This document shows, piece by piece, positions 40,701 to 53,274 of a stretch of DNA of 64,000 bases. Position 1 is the first letter of the stretch. The number at the start of each line of letters is the position of its first letter. The stretch comes from Dromaius novaehollandiae (lineage: Eukaryota; Chordata; Aves; Casuariiformes; Dromaiidae), in assembly GCF_036370855.1 (NCBI RefSeq), contig NC_088100.1, forward strand, positions 36,840,563 through 36,904,562, written 5' to 3'. Under the pieces are notes generated by a model. It made no database searches and was not told where the DNA came from. It saw only the letters and a list, made by a program, of their open reading frames with translations. The position numbers and the translations under genes were made by a program.

Positions 40701-43700
40701 AAGAATTCTGGAAGAGAGGACGTATGAATGAAACTGTCAGTTATAAAAAGGCTTCCTTCCTATCAGGAGGCCAGTCAAGACGGCAACCATTATTATTTCT
40801 TACAAATATTCTTAGCCTCACGTAATCAAGATCAAGATTCATACAATTTGTACTAGAATTTGTCTAATTCTACCTTACAAACCTCTTTAATTTTAGTGTG
40901 AAGTCTCAAAAGTATTAAAAATAGTGAGGTACTATTTTATAATAAAAACAGAAATAGAAAAAACAAAAAAAGTCCAATCACATTCACAAAGCTGGACAAA
41001 CGACAGAAGAAATACCAAAACAATGGCTATAAGAGGAAGTGTTGGATTTAGGCACTGTGAAAAAAAGCTGGAAAGTAAAAGAAATCATAATTAAGACCAA
41101 AACAAAAAAGAGACAAGGCAGCCAGCACTGTGTTACAACAGATTGTTCAAATAAGCATCAGAAATAAAGGAAAGGGGAGAAAAACATAATGAAGTCTGAA
41201 AAACTTCAAAGAAATGACAGTGGTAGGAAAAAAAAACCCCAACAGACTGAGTTAATGGTAACCAGTAAGATACAGAATATGAGGGATTAAGTGTCACAAA
41301 AGTGGAGTATGGTATGTCTATAAGTTTATAGCTCCCCTTAAATATTAAAATATCAATTAGATGTTCTGTACATTTATATTTGTATATTTATATATATTTT
41401 CTGAAATATAAACTGAGCATTAAACAGTCTGATAGGTACATTATTTGGAGCAAGTCTCAAATTTTTATAGAACTCACTATTCTGAAAAGAATCTCTTCTT
41501 TCTTATTTATTGCCTCATCACAAACAAGTTCTGATTCTGGAGAAAATTCTGCTGGTGAAAAGTATCCACTGGTTTGTACTCCTTTTGTGAGCTGTGCTCC
41601 TTTTTTAATATTTTGGTTGTTGGCTGTTAAAAATGCAAACAAAACAAGTCACATTTTCACTTAAAAATATCCTGCAATATACCAATCCCCCATTTTTAAG
41701 TATTTGCAGCAAACATAAAGGAGTATATCAGAACCAACAGAAGTGGAAAGCGTTGACAAGTTTCACATAATTGTTTTCAGTATCTGTAAACCTAATTAAA
41801 AAAACTGCATGCAAAAATGTCTACTGAAACAAATCCATAAATTAAAAACAAACTTAAAACTACTTATAAAATCATTTGGGCATATTGAACACTTGTTAAA
41901 AATCCCCACAAAATATCTTGTTCATCTTCTTATTGCTTGTCACAGAAGCTACATGTAGAGAAGCAAACTCACAAACTTAAAATTCACTTGTTTGCATCTT
42001 TAAAACATATAAATTTATCTCTATGAAATGACTTTTTTTTTTTTAAATCTGAACCTAAAATTGAATAATAGGCTATCTATACTAAAATGGGTAGCAGATA
42101 AACTGTTTGAAATGTTGGTGTTAAGTATTTAAAACAGTCCCAGAAATTCCTGCTTCTTCTTACAAGTAAATCCTACTGATAAAATGAAAACAGTCTGAGT
42201 AGGCAAACAGACACACACACATGCAGGTAGCATAAGGCTTGAGGCTGCCTTCTCACACCAGAAGAAATTACTGACTGATACTTCTGGAATATTGTGTTCT
42301 GGGACATACATATTCTTTGAGGATAAAAGGAAGTAGCTCACCCGACAGAACAGTCAAACAGACAAACATTGTGCTGTTCTTCCTGATGAGCGCTGTGTTG
42401 AAAGCAGTGCAAGGCAGTAAACGTTCCTGAACAAGCAGTGGTAGGGTTAAACACTAAATAGCGTGAATGATATAATGCAACAGAGTCTAACCTAAAAGTG
42501 GCACTATTAATTTTTATGCCTCCATTGCTTTATTCAAGTTACCTTTTTTTCTTTGTATAACATCCGTGTCTTTTCTTGGCGATAGCTTCAACATACGATT
42601 AGCATATATATTTTTTGCTTCGAGTTCTCTTTCTTTTTCCTGAGAATGAATGAAGTAGATATAGCAGAATGAGTATTTTACTTACTAGTCACTAGGAAAG
42701 CTGTAAATAAGATTAAAATACATGTTGGTAGCAGAAACTGGCTAAGGGCATCAAAAGTTAAGCCTAATGTTTTAAGGAGAATAACCACATTCTTAACTTT
42801 TTCTGTACAACTGTAGCAGTGAGAGCTTTTTCTCCCTAAAAATCATGAGAAAAATATTCTGAAAAAATACAGCATCTCTGTAGTTAAAATAAATAATAGT
42901 TATATGCTGCACAAGTGAATTTTCAGTATCGTAAAGAGTTAAAAAGTTCAAGGCTAACATTGTCCTTGTCACGTGGAGTTTTAGTACCTCAGAACAGGGA
43001 CTCACTGTAATATAGAGGCAGAGACATTTACTGAATGAAATATAGAAATGAGCACTGAGTTATCAGAAATCATCTGAAAATTAAAATGTTTTCAAAATAT
43101 CAAACTCTCCACAAACAAAATATTCTTAATACATGCACTCTAAACAACTGAGTTATTTATGGGTTATTAATTCTACTGGCTTGGCAGCTGGCAAGGTAGT
43201 AAACTGGTAAGCCTGCATTATATACCCTTATTTGAGACCTATGGTTTCAAAGGAACTCCTCTATGTACTTTGGTTCAGGTACCAATTTGGTATTTTCTTT
43301 CTAAAGACAAACTGATTAAGTAGAATATGATAATATTTTCAAAGTAACAATCCTTATAGCCAAATTTAAGAAGTTGGTCACATATAGGGGGCAAATACTA
43401 ATTTGTGCAAGTTTAGTAAATTTAACTTAATAGTAATTCTTGGCTATGTAATTGATCTTGCTTTTCTTAACTAACTCTAACAATAATGATTAACATGGAG
43501 ACATTCCTGCTCGAAAAAAAGACTGCAGGGTCAGAGAGCTGAACATTTCAATTTAAAGTGGGAAAGGAACTCACATGCAACATAATTAAGTACACATCAC
43601 AATGTGCAATCACTGGTAAACTATACAAACTTAATTACAGATATTTCCAAAGATAAAATGCCAGAACATGGTCACTATCTTGTGTTGCTTGACATTTTAC

Positions 43701-46700
43701 CTTTAGCTTCTGATTTAACTGATTCATCTCTTCTTGGAGAATTCTGTTTTCCTCATGAGCTTCATGCACCTTTTTCTTCTCAGAAAGCAGCTGTCGTTGA
43801 AAACTGCTACTACTTAGTTCAAGATTTTTTTCCAGATCCTTTAATTGAAATGATGAAATAATACTTTTTAATAACCAGAATTACTTTTTACAATCAAGGT
43901 ACCAACATAAAATTACACATGTAAACCAGTATCTTGGATTCAGATGTTGACTCCACCATTACGACGTTTAGCACACCACATTTAAATCCTAATCCTAATG
44001 TTGAGGGGGCAAACAGACAGAGCATCTGCAGGTACTGCAGCTCATCCTCTGAAGTACTGAAAGGTGATTTGAGGACACAATGGGAACACACACTACTTTT
44101 CAATTTTACTAGTCTCTAGGCACAGACATGAAGAGGACCTCTGGATCTGTAAGATGAATCTCCAATTGCCTCACAGTTTAGAATTCGAAGGAAAGAGACA
44201 AGAAAAATACTCAGCCTTCCTTTACTAGAAACAAATTTGTGACTGCAGTTTCATTTTGAGACCTTGCAATACTTGTTTAAAGTGAACCTGTGATGATGAC
44301 AGAAGGGAAAAAGCAGAATAACCACCCTACATTTTAAGGCGAATTTCATTTTAATATTATCCAGTACTACAGATGCTGTAATACCTGATTAGGAAACTAT
44401 AGGTGCTAGATAGTGATGCTACAGGCTGAGGTTGTTTGGGTAACTCATCGTATTATATTTTGGATTTATTATTTCATGAAAGCTTAGTTTCCAGTTTAAT
44501 TCTTTGGATTTCCAATACCTGTTATATCTGTAATGCATTTTAGGCTTAATTACTAATACAGATATCAACATTAACATCTTTTTAAAGACTAACTCAATTT
44601 CAGATAAAAAATATAGTACTGCATGCAACTACCAACAATTTAATAACATTTACAAAATAAAAGCAATTTTAAGTAAGATGACTTTTTAACATACATACTT
44701 GGAAATATTTTTGCTGAATAAAATTAAAATACAATGCACAAGATTCTAAAATGGGTAGCCATGAGATGTGCTAAAGTTCATTCTGGCATTAAAAAGAATT
44801 GCTGTAATTTTGTTTGACTCAGCCATCAGGCTGTGCAGAACAGAGGACGATCAAATACAGTACGAATGCAATTAGCAAAATTGAAAAAGAATGCAAAAAA
44901 ACAGTTACATATTTTTAAAATTTTACAATATAGGTCTTTTAAATACCCAGAAAATGTTTTTAATAAATGCTTCCCCTTTAGAGGGATAAATTAGATGTTT
45001 AGTTAAATTATAACTGCATCCATATCTGAAACATTATTACTAGTTATCCAAAACATTTAAAAGAACAAGTCTACATTGTACACACTGACAATATATACTT
45101 AATTTGTAAATAGTAATTTGAACGCACAACCATTGAGTATATAATTATACAGTCACCTTGGAAATAATTTAATTGGTGCTATTTATGGATAAAAAGAATG
45201 ATTTTCCATTTGTCCCACTACTGTGGAAAAAAAAGACAATTCATTCTTGTAAGAAATACCTGTACTTTAATTTCTTATAAAAAGTCAGTCATCTCACCTT
45301 AATTCGTTTTTCAGTGTCCTCTAGTCTGTTCTCTGCATATGCTAATTTCTTTGCCAGGTCATCTCTTTCAGCAAGGTGCTTATCTGCAGACAGCTTTTTC
45401 AGTTTCTGCAAGACAGTTTTTGTTCTGTACAGTTCATCTTCTGAATCTCTCAGTCTTCTCTCAGTGGTACGTTCTCTCTCTTGAGATTTTCGTAAGCGCT
45501 CCCTTAATATTCTAATCTCATTGCTGTGTTGAGCAAGGAGCTGAGAGATTTCGTTTTCTGTGTCTTCAAACTTATTCAAGGCTTTCTCCTGCCTGTGCTG
45601 AAGCCTCTTCAGCGCTCTGTTTTCTTTCTGCAGCTCATCTAGTTTGATGTGGAGTTCAGTCAGCTCATTTCGAAGCTCATTGATTTTCAGCAGCCTAGCA
45701 GAAAGAACTCTTTTTGTAACAAGATCTATATCTTTTGCAGGAGAATCCCTAGTGAGGCTTTGGGAACGGAAACCCCATCGTGTCCCTCTTTTGCTTGGTG
45801 CATATTTGGAACCCAGTTTCTTTGTGGCTAAGAGAGGAAAAATAAAAAGCATGTTTACTGTAAGACAATGTAATTTGTCTATCCAGGCATCCTTCTTGAA
45901 ATAAAGCTCCGTCTGAAATAATTTTATTATACTTAGCAGAGACTGTAGTTTTTGTAACAGAAAACAAAAAGCATATAAAAATAGGCTTATGCTCATTTTC
46001 ATAGATTAAAAAGTAGATGATCTACTGATCTAATCTTATGAGTAGTAACAGTCATATTTTGCTAATATTTGATGCTGTTGATTAAAATGCTTAAGATAGA
46101 AATACTGTATTCTTACGCATACAATATTATGTTTTTAAAATGGCAATGATTAGCTGAGCTTTAGCTAGTTACGTATTATGCAAGATGTAATTCTTCTAGA
46201 CAAATGCAATAGTATTTTTGAATCCAGCTGCCATACCTACAGACAAAACAGCAATTTTAAAGGCTCAGTACAAAAAGTCTCCAAAGCAAAATTATAAATC
46301 CCATGAAAATTCAGTCCTCTCCTGAGTAATTTAGTCTTGTAATACAAGTTATTTTCCATAGAGTATCCTTATTTGGTTACTAGTAGGCATCGCTCCCAAT
46401 TCTGTTTGATGTTACTATTTTATTATCAACTCCACAGATAAAAGCTAAATATTTTGTTTCTATCTTATTTGCCTCTCAAGCCACACTCAAAGAACAAAGC
46501 ATATAATCCACAGAAAATAACTCTTAAAACAACTGTGTATATAGAGTATATATTTCATTAAGGTAGATCAGTGTTTGGAAGAAATACACTAAGCACCAGC
46601 TTATACTTCAGGCTTTAAAACTGGGATATGGTAGCCATGAAATACACTGTTTGCATATGTGTACAGCACCAATACTACCCCTCTCCTCCCCACTGCTGGC

Positions 46701-47383
46701 ACTTACTATGTTTCTATTCTACCAAAAATATTCTGCAGCAAAAAACAGCTTCAAAATATTTCTTACACTTTCCTCTAAATATTTTGCATGTATACTCATC
46801 CATTCTGTGTTTGACGCTCATTTTGTCCACAGCTTGGGTAAAAAAAAAATAATTCTATGTAAAGAACATTTATGTCACATTCAGGTACGAAAAGATTAAC
46901 TAATACACACTGCAGGAATGGCACCACTCACCAATGAAGTGAATTCTCATGAACCTCACAATCTAGATTTCAAAGCCTTTTCAAGAATTTCTCCAAATTA
47001 AAGGCAGAACAGAAAATTCCAATACCAAGTTTACACTTTGGACCATATACTTAAAATGGGGAATAGTGTCTTTCAAGAATGACACTACAATCACAACACC
47101 TCCATGTAAGAATATAGTCAGTTTTGGCTACATAAGCAGCTCTTGCAAGCAGTTTCAAAGGACCAGTTTCTCCTATCTACCTACCTTGGTACTGTACAAG
47201 GCTGTCTGAAGTCTGCGTTTTGTGATCTTTTTTCCCCTGGTTTGTAGACTGATAGCTTAGTGTTGGTGAGCGACCAGATGAATGAGATGCATTATCTTCA
47301 TCTGAATAATAGGAGTCACTATTTTTATCCTCATCTGATTTTCTGTCATGTTCAGAATCTGGGCTCCTTACTCTTTCTCCCAT
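36930..47383 (-). CDS. LCA5: LCA5, lebercilin (spliced, 7 coding exons, complete)
   Basis: Lebercilin is a coiled-coil protein of the ciliary axoneme and basal body that binds intraflagellar-transport machinery; in human, its loss causes Leber congenital amaurosis type 5. Seven exons (47383-47185, 45827-45298, 43838-43701, 42639-42543, 41623-41478, 39631-39493, 37735-36930) join in phase to 2055 nt, giving 684 residues plus TGA; human is 697. The start ATG has a strong context (A at -3, G at +4) and the protein begins [11 protein letters not shown], close to human MGERAGSP. Recognised lebercilin blocks: GFRSQSL near residue 85, [49 protein letters not shown] near 248, TKGVQT near 336, [16 protein letters not shown] and the C-terminal EDEIEEV. 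Residues about 100-320 are charged heptad-rich coiled coil. The C-terminal third is hydrophilic and probably disordered. All introns are GT-AG and there is no in-frame stop, so the gene looks intact. The identification rests on remembered family sequence, not a search. Confidence 0.96.
39493..39631 (-). CDS. LCA5: LCA5 coding exon 6 (residues 371-416 plus one base)
   Basis: The acceptor TTATTTCAG|GAAAAAG and the donor CATGATG|GTAAGA give 139 nt: 46 codons plus G (phase 1). The sequence is highly charged ([20 protein letters not shown]), corresponding to the human segment before EDEWEREELDKK. Similarity is weak here, and the call rests mostly on frame, splice sites and position. Confidence 0.85.
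41478..41623 (-). CDS. LCA5: LCA5 coding exon 5 (residues 322-370)
   Basis: The acceptor TTTAACAG|CCAACAACC and the donor CAGAATA|GTGAGTT bound 146 nt. Two bases complete Ala322, then 48 codons end in phase 0. It encodes [20 protein letters not shown], in which TKGVQT is the recognisable lebercilin block. The rest is divergent and probably a flexible linker after the coiled coil. Confidence 0.9.
42543..42639 (-). CDS. LCA5: LCA5 coding exon 4 (residues 290-321 plus one base)
   Basis: The acceptor TTCTCAG|GAAAAAG and the donor AAAAAAAG|GTAACTT give 97 nt: 32 codons plus one G (phase 1). The translation [20 protein letters not shown] matches human [20 protein letters not shown]. The donor follows a run of A residues and is weaker than the others (GTAACT), so occasional skipping or a nearby alternative donor is possible. 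Confidence 0.92.
43701..43838 (-). CDS. LCA5: LCA5 coding exon 3 (residues 244-289)
   Basis: The acceptor CAATTAAAG|GATCTGG and the donor GCTAAAG|GTAAAATG enclose exactly 46 codons, phase 0 at both ends. It reads [20 protein letters not shown], then [19 protein letters not shown]. This aligns with human NLELSTNSFQRQLLAERKR and continues the coiled coil. The exon is too short to stand out as an ORF and was found by reading the minus strand between its neighbours. Confidence 0.93.
45298..45827 (-). CDS. LCA5: LCA5 coding exon 2 (residues 67-243, coiled-coil core)
   Basis: The acceptor CTCTTAG|CCACAAAG and the donor AATTAAG|GTGAGA bound 530 nt: two bases finishing Ala67, then 176 codons, ending in phase 0. 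This is the best conserved part of the family: [11 protein letters not shown], then [20 protein letters not shown], then [20 protein letters not shown]. It is rich in Lys, Glu, Leu and Arg in heptad register and forms the start of the long coiled coil. An open frame continues 5' of the acceptor to 46002, but those residues are hydrophobic intron translation and are not part of the protein. Confidence 0.96.
47185..47383 (-). CDS. LCA5: LCA5 coding exon 1 (start codon, residues 1-66)
   Basis: This exon contains the initiator ATG at 47383-47381 and encodes an acidic, serine-rich N-terminus ([16 protein letters not shown]), as in the weakly conserved N-terminus of other lebercilins. The donor is ACCAAG|GTAGGT at 47185/47184 and leaves phase 1. 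The single G joins CC of the next exon to make Ala67. A second GT four bases further into the intron (47180-47179) would break the frame, so the first is preferred. The motif SSGRS near residue 36 is shared with human. Confidence 0.93.
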
Positions 47384-47574
47384 TTTTAGATCTAGCTGTT
47401 TTCCAGATTTTTCTCAAAGACTGTTCATTTTTACATGAAGGACCTTTTAGTAATCACAATGGCAGCAGCTGGATTAATTCCTTGTGTTTATCATCTTCAT
47501 CTCCAAAGCATGATCTCTGCAGTTCATTTTAACAAGCAGTAGTTACCATTTAGAGCGCATGTTTCTGTAACAAT
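47384..47574 (-). other. LCA5: LCA5 5' leader in the ATG-bearing exon, with upstream ORFs
   Basis: The best acceptor upstream of the ATG is at 47576-47575, a long pyrimidine run ending CTCTCTCTAG, so the exon probably begins at 47574 and carries about 191 nt of leader. Other AGs at 47518-47517 and in GTTACAG near 47565 are weaker. The leader holds several upstream ATGs, all closed before the main start: 47560-47543 (5 codons), 47527-47474 (17 codons), a bare ATG-TAA at 47436-47431 and 47428-47414 (4 codons). These would be expected to reduce translation from the main ATG. Confidence 0.6.
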
Positions 47575-50500
47575 CTAGAGAGAGAAAAAAGTGACAATTT
47601 CTTTTGCTGTTCAGTATTTATAGTCCAGACGTGTTAAGAAAGAAAGGTAAAAAGAACTGTAAAATTATTCAGGATTCCTATAGTCTTATACCAGTTGCTT
47701 TGGTGTACTAGCTTTATTGTTTATATTAAGTGGGACAGACACCACTCTAGGAATGCTGCTAGTACTACACTCACTCCATAGTTTGAGGCACTTCACCCTC
47801 AAAAGAGAAATCAGAAAACTAACACAGCTAGAATAATAAATTACTCCCAGGTTAGAAAGAAGATAAAAAGTATTTGGAACACAAAAGAGAAGACAACTCA
47901 AAGTGTGAAACTACTCAGGAAACTGATTTACACACATTTAAATTAGGAACTGAAACAGTATTTGTACAATTAGACTAAATATTTCATATCTCAATTTCTA
48001 ACAGTCTGATGATGTCAAATTTTGTGCTTGAAAATCAGTTGTCCCCTTTGTTTGAAGGACATTCTATCCCAAATGCAACTGTACCTATGTATCAGGGTAC
48101 TGCATCCTTCAATACCTGCTACTTCATGCCTTCAAGAATTGGCACATATATTTCTTTCATATGCCTTACGGGAAAATCCAAATAGAGCCTTTTGCTTTTT
48201 TGTAGCTGATAAGAGAGGCCACACTGCTGGTACATAGTAAACATTACATCTGCAGTTACTTTAAGTCAGCTGTAGCAGTTGTAATAGAGAATAAGGCTGC
48301 CACCGCAGCCTATCTTTTGACGGAAGCCAAAAAATCCTCTAATCTCAAGGTAGAGTCACCTTATTTTGCATTTGCTGAGATACCTTGCATTGTGGAGCAG
48401 ACGTATGCAGAATCTTACTTCTCAGTCAAAAGAATTTTCTTGCCAGCTTATGAAGCGTTTCAACCTCCCATGTCTCGTCTCCCTCACCACCCTTCATGGT
48501 TTTCAAGCCTATTTCACTATCTCCCTTCTATCCAACTTGAAGACATCAAGCTTCTAAAGGGAGAATAAATTGGACTCGCATCAGAGCCCATCAGTTCTGC
48601 CTGCTGAATGACATAACAAGCTCCTAGCCCATTTTTAAATGGTCAAGCAAACTATATCCAAATAAAGAACTGAGCAGCTTTCAATCACAACTCTTCTATA
48701 CTGCAGGGCATTCGACACACCTGTAAATGAGCTGTAAATATTTCTCTATATTAGGTCACTTTGCTTTAGCAATAAAATAAACTTAGCACGCTCCTCAGCC
48801 TTCTCGTCCACTGTCTATACATGCAGAACTGCATAGCCAAGCAGAAAATAAATGTCAGCTGCCAAGACAGTTTTCATTATAAATTCAAGCCTTCTGGCCC
48901 AGTTCACTCTTAGCACACCTAACTGTCTCCACTGACTGGAATGGATTTGCCCTTATAATCTATACGGCAGGAAGCAATGGGATAAATATCCCCACACATC
49001 CTCCAAGATTTTTAGGTAGATTTCTAAACTGAACGGCTGGTGTGAAATTATTACTGAATTATTTGAAAAAGACTGTTTTCCTTTCCTTAGGGACTAACCT
49101 TTCCAAAAGTATGTTTTTAGGAACCTATATATTTTCAAAGGGGTCCAAATAAGTCAGATGCCTAAAACTTATGCCAAAAAGTATTTTGGTGAAAACTAAA
49201 AAGACCAGAAAGAAGACAAGCTACGCTTGAGATCACTCGTCTTAGGGATTGCTAAACACATGCTGGAAGGTGTCAGTCATGGAGAACATTCAAATGATCA
49301 GTAAAGAATGTTATTTTTTCTTCTACAGTAATGCAGTTATTAAATATATTTTAAAAGTATATACCTAACCATAGTCACACTATCCTGTTTGTCTCTAAAT
49401 GTAGAGACGACTGTCAGAGGTGTTGACAAGTGTGAGACTAAGACCATACTAGAACATATCAGGGTGCATCCATAGTGCCAAACAGCTCCGCTCCTAAGCC
49501 CTTGTCTCAGGACCATCTGCACAGCAGTTATGTTAGTTTGCTCCTGGGCTGTCTTTTGGAGCAAGCCAAACCCAACCTCAAACACAGGCACAGTTTTGGG
49601 GATAAGTTTTTCTCTATGGGAACACAGATAAGATCACACCAGTTGTGTCGCCACAGGACAGAATTTCAGGGAACGCAACACATAACAGCATCATTATAAA
49701 AATAGTGCTCTGGTGGGCTGTAATACAGACCTTGCTTCATTTCAGGCATCCTGAATGGAAAAACCTTAAAAAACAGCCATTGTGTCCGTAGCCTTGTGGC
49801 CTATACCAAGTGTAGCATTGTCATTGCTTGTAACACACCACAGGCTTCGCGTTCAGGTAACAACATGGGTTGCAGGACTTGTCAGACCTCATCCAGACTC
49901 ATTTTGGACAGCCTGGAGCTTTGTTTAGCTGTAACAAAAAATATCTAACAACCCGCTGACTATTAGATAATTTGTTTTAGCCTTTGCTTGCCTTTGTACA
50001 ATTGTGTGCTGCAGCACCTATTGTTACACATATTTTTATAACTAACAGAGAGTAACAAGTGGTTATTCTGTGCAGAGTAAACTGTGACCCTTGAATAAAA
50101 TGCAGCATAGAGGAGTACAGGCATGAGATGATTGCAGAGGCTTGAAAGCCCAGGCATAGGATGATACTGGGGCCCCAGGCTATAACAGCTCACCAAGGGT
50201 CAACTAGTGGTCATCAGATGGATGCAGCCTGTGGAGCCGGGTAAAACCAGTTTTATAGGAAATGAAGACAACACAGAGCAAGTACCCAACATATGTAAAA
50301 CACACCATCTATAGTAAATTCAGATGTAATGTCGAACTGTGAATCTGTGAAGAAAGAGCAAGGTGTACAGTGTGTTAACAAACATGAAAAAAATGATCCC
50401 AAATTGACACAAGGTGCAGAGTAAGACAGTGCCAAGATCAAACTTCTCCCAGGGAAGGATTTGGGATGCTGATGACTTGCTGTAAAGACCCCCTACTCCC

Positions 50501-52989
50501 AACTGAAGCAATTGGCCTCGGGACCCAGAAGGACAGTGGATGGGCAAAGACAACACCAGAGAAACAGCTCAGTATCAAAAAGTTTATGCATTTATAATTT
50601 TAGCTGTATAGACTTTGTACTGTGTTAATATCTTGACTAATAATAAGTCTTTGGATTAATAATATGTCTTTGTTGAGACTGTTAAGATTTTAATTAGACT
50701 AACAATAAATTCTTGGCTCTGCATGTAAGATGTGTTCCCTTTCTTGTCCTTAAAAATGTTTTGAATAAAGCAAATTGGTGGGAATTCAAGCGACCTGCTC
50801 TATTCCTTGGATACAAGTATGTCTTAGGGCCACAGGGGAACACATGACATCCAGAGGAGTCCCGGATTCCTGGAATGGGCATGCCAGTTCACTCCAGAGG
50901 TTTTAACCTGAAGGGGGGAGGCAGGCATTACTCTACAGAGCAGATGCCTTTAACAGTGTAGATACAGGCAAAAAATACCCTAACTTTGCCTGCCTTCAGG
51001 ACTCAAAAGGACAGAAAGAAATATCTGCACAGACTTTTCCTTGAGAAGAAAACGTATGTCAATGAAAAGAAATGGAACTGTATTGAGAAAAAAATTTAAA
51101 TATCTACAATTGAGTTGTCAAGATGTCTAATTATATATACACAAGAATACTCACTTTCACTTACCGACTTAAAGCTGCTCAGTCATTTTACAGTCCCACA
51201 AGTATTCACTGAACAGGCAATAATCTTTTGGAAGAATGCTTTCATATCTCAAGAGTGTATTTAAAACAGAAAATTGTATTTTGTAAAGTAAAATGTAAAA
51301 ACTGGAGGATAAGAATTATCTCTCACTTCAGTACTGAATATTCCTGGATTTTGAGAATATCCTTCTAAGCATCATTTTGACACATATAGAAACATAAATG
51401 AACAGTAATTTTTGATACATTCTGGAGGTACTTTGAGATGTAATGGACTGAAAACCAATTCAAAAAGGTGAACCAATAAAAGCTCCCTTGTGGAATCTCC
51501 AAAAACATTTTGGAATGCTCAAACGGTTTCCAGTTTTATAAATTGCTAATATTATCATACAAAACCAGAAACGTTAGTCTGACAGTTCTTGCCAAATTCA
51601 GTTACCTGCAGTTTATAAAGTAGTATCATCAGCATAAAGAATGTACAGTTTATCTTGAGAATGAACAAATCACTAAGATATTTGAGTTTTACTTCAGTTA
51701 GCATAAGGACCGTCTAATTAAGAAATGCTTTGGTTCATTGACTTTTTAACTCTTACCAACTAGTTTGAGTCGATTATATAAAAGTTCAACTTAACTCAAG
51801 TGAGGAAAATCCACAAAGATATCTATGTTCCCTTGGTACATTTAATAATTTTGTGAGGAGTGAAACATCATGGGTTGGTAATAGGTCTATTAAGTGGAAA
51901 AAAAGCTGCACACGTGCTTTTAGAAATCTAGTGCATCAAAGTCAGATCAATATAGAACATATTAAGTAAACCTGGGACTTGTACAAACTTAAGAAAGTTT
52001 TCTGTTTTCAGAATTTCACACTCTTCCAGTTCAGCAACTTTCACCTATTATTTTACATGTTTTGTATTGAAAACATGCTCAACGTTACAAAAACTAGTCC
52101 TGCTCCAGCCACTGCAAAGCAAGCGACAGAAAACAAAACAGAGAACACCAAACAACTGATGATAGAATGACAACGGCAATGACGACAGAATGCTGTTTCC
52201 CTATCACTCGTCAACACAGAAACTAAACTATTGGAATACAGGTATTAAGCAACACAGAGAAGGGAAAATTACTCAATAATGCTTCTTTCACAGCACATTC
52301 TGAGCTTAGTTCTGTAATGCAAGACTCATACAATTTTAAGTCCTTTTCAATCCTAATGCTCTTCAAAGACCACAAAAAGCTAGATGCTTTTACTTGTCAT
52401 CATATGCCACTTCCCGGGTACTGCTGCCGACCTCTAACGGTCCACTCTGTTTTTCCACCTGTTCTCAGCAAGAGACAGTGAAAGTGCCATATTCAGACAA
52501 GTACAAAAGCGTCAATCCAGATTACTGAACTGCTGAATTTAAGTGCAAAGAATGACTTACAAAGAAAGCGGTCTCTCCCCTCTACCTCCAGCTATCCTTT
52601 TCACACCTAAATGCTGCAGCTTTTCCAGAAAAGGAGGGGAGCAAAGAAATTAACGCATATTGCATCAAAGTATATTCACTGACAACACTTAAACGAGAAG
52701 CAGGCATTTTATTGGGAAGCTTTCCACAGCTGCTAACTGAACTGTAACGTATTTCTTTTAAGTCCACCACCTTTCCAGGAAGTAAAATGCCACAGAGTTT
52801 TAAAAGCCAACTTTAAAGTTACTTGACTGTGTGACCATAATGCTTAATGCTACTTTCATCAGCAGATCTCAAAACAAAAAAGTTGCTATCGGCCCCAGGT
52901 GCGAAGGCCGAACAGGTAAAACCCAGGCCGGCGCTACGGCCAGGAGGGGACCAAAGGGACCTTCCTTTGCTGGGGAAAAGCTCTTAAAG

Positions 52990-53021
52990 AACACACACAT
53001 ATATGTGTATATATATATATT
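52990..53021. repeat. (AC)n/(AT)n microsatellite
   Basis: A short ACACAC run followed by TATATG and TATATA repeats at the edge of the CpG island. Confidence 0.8.
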
Positions 53022-53248
53022 TTAAATTAATGCTTTCTAAAACAACTAACCACCATCCTTGAGAGCACGTTCAAACGCAACCGTTTGTTCCCAAGGGGGA
53101 GAAGGGGCCGCACGGGGAAGGCCTGTGGCCCGCAGGCGACCGGTGCTCGGCAGGAAGCTTCGACCCGCCCCCGGAACCCCGCGGGCCCGGGGCAGCTCCC
53201 GCCGCAGCCCCGGGAGCACCGGCCTGGCCCCTCCCCCCACCCGCCGGC

Positions 53249-53274
53249 CCGGCTCCGGCTCCGGCTCCGGCTCC
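53249..53274. repeat. (GGCTCC)n hexanucleotide repeat
   Basis: About four tandem copies of a CCGGCT-type hexamer in the CpG island, at the start of LCA5 intron 1. Confidence 0.75.

Larger units (their letters stand above)
37736..47184 (-). other. LCA5: LCA5 introns 2-7, no other gene seen
   Basis: Introns are 45828-47184 (1357 nt), 43839-45297 (1459), 42640-43700 (1061), 41624-42542 (919), 39632-41477 (1846) and 37736-39492 (1757). All have GT-AG ends. Apart from short A or T runs (for example poly-T near 42031 and A-rich sequence near 39684), they are AT-rich, with no recognised repeat and no convincing additional exon. Confidence 0.75.

Noticed and set aside
45828..46002. In-frame extension upstream of LCA5 exon 2, as an alternative N-terminus
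   Set aside because: A strong acceptor lies at 45829-45828, the extension is hydrophobic intron translation, and the homologous N-terminus is in the exon at 47383-47185.
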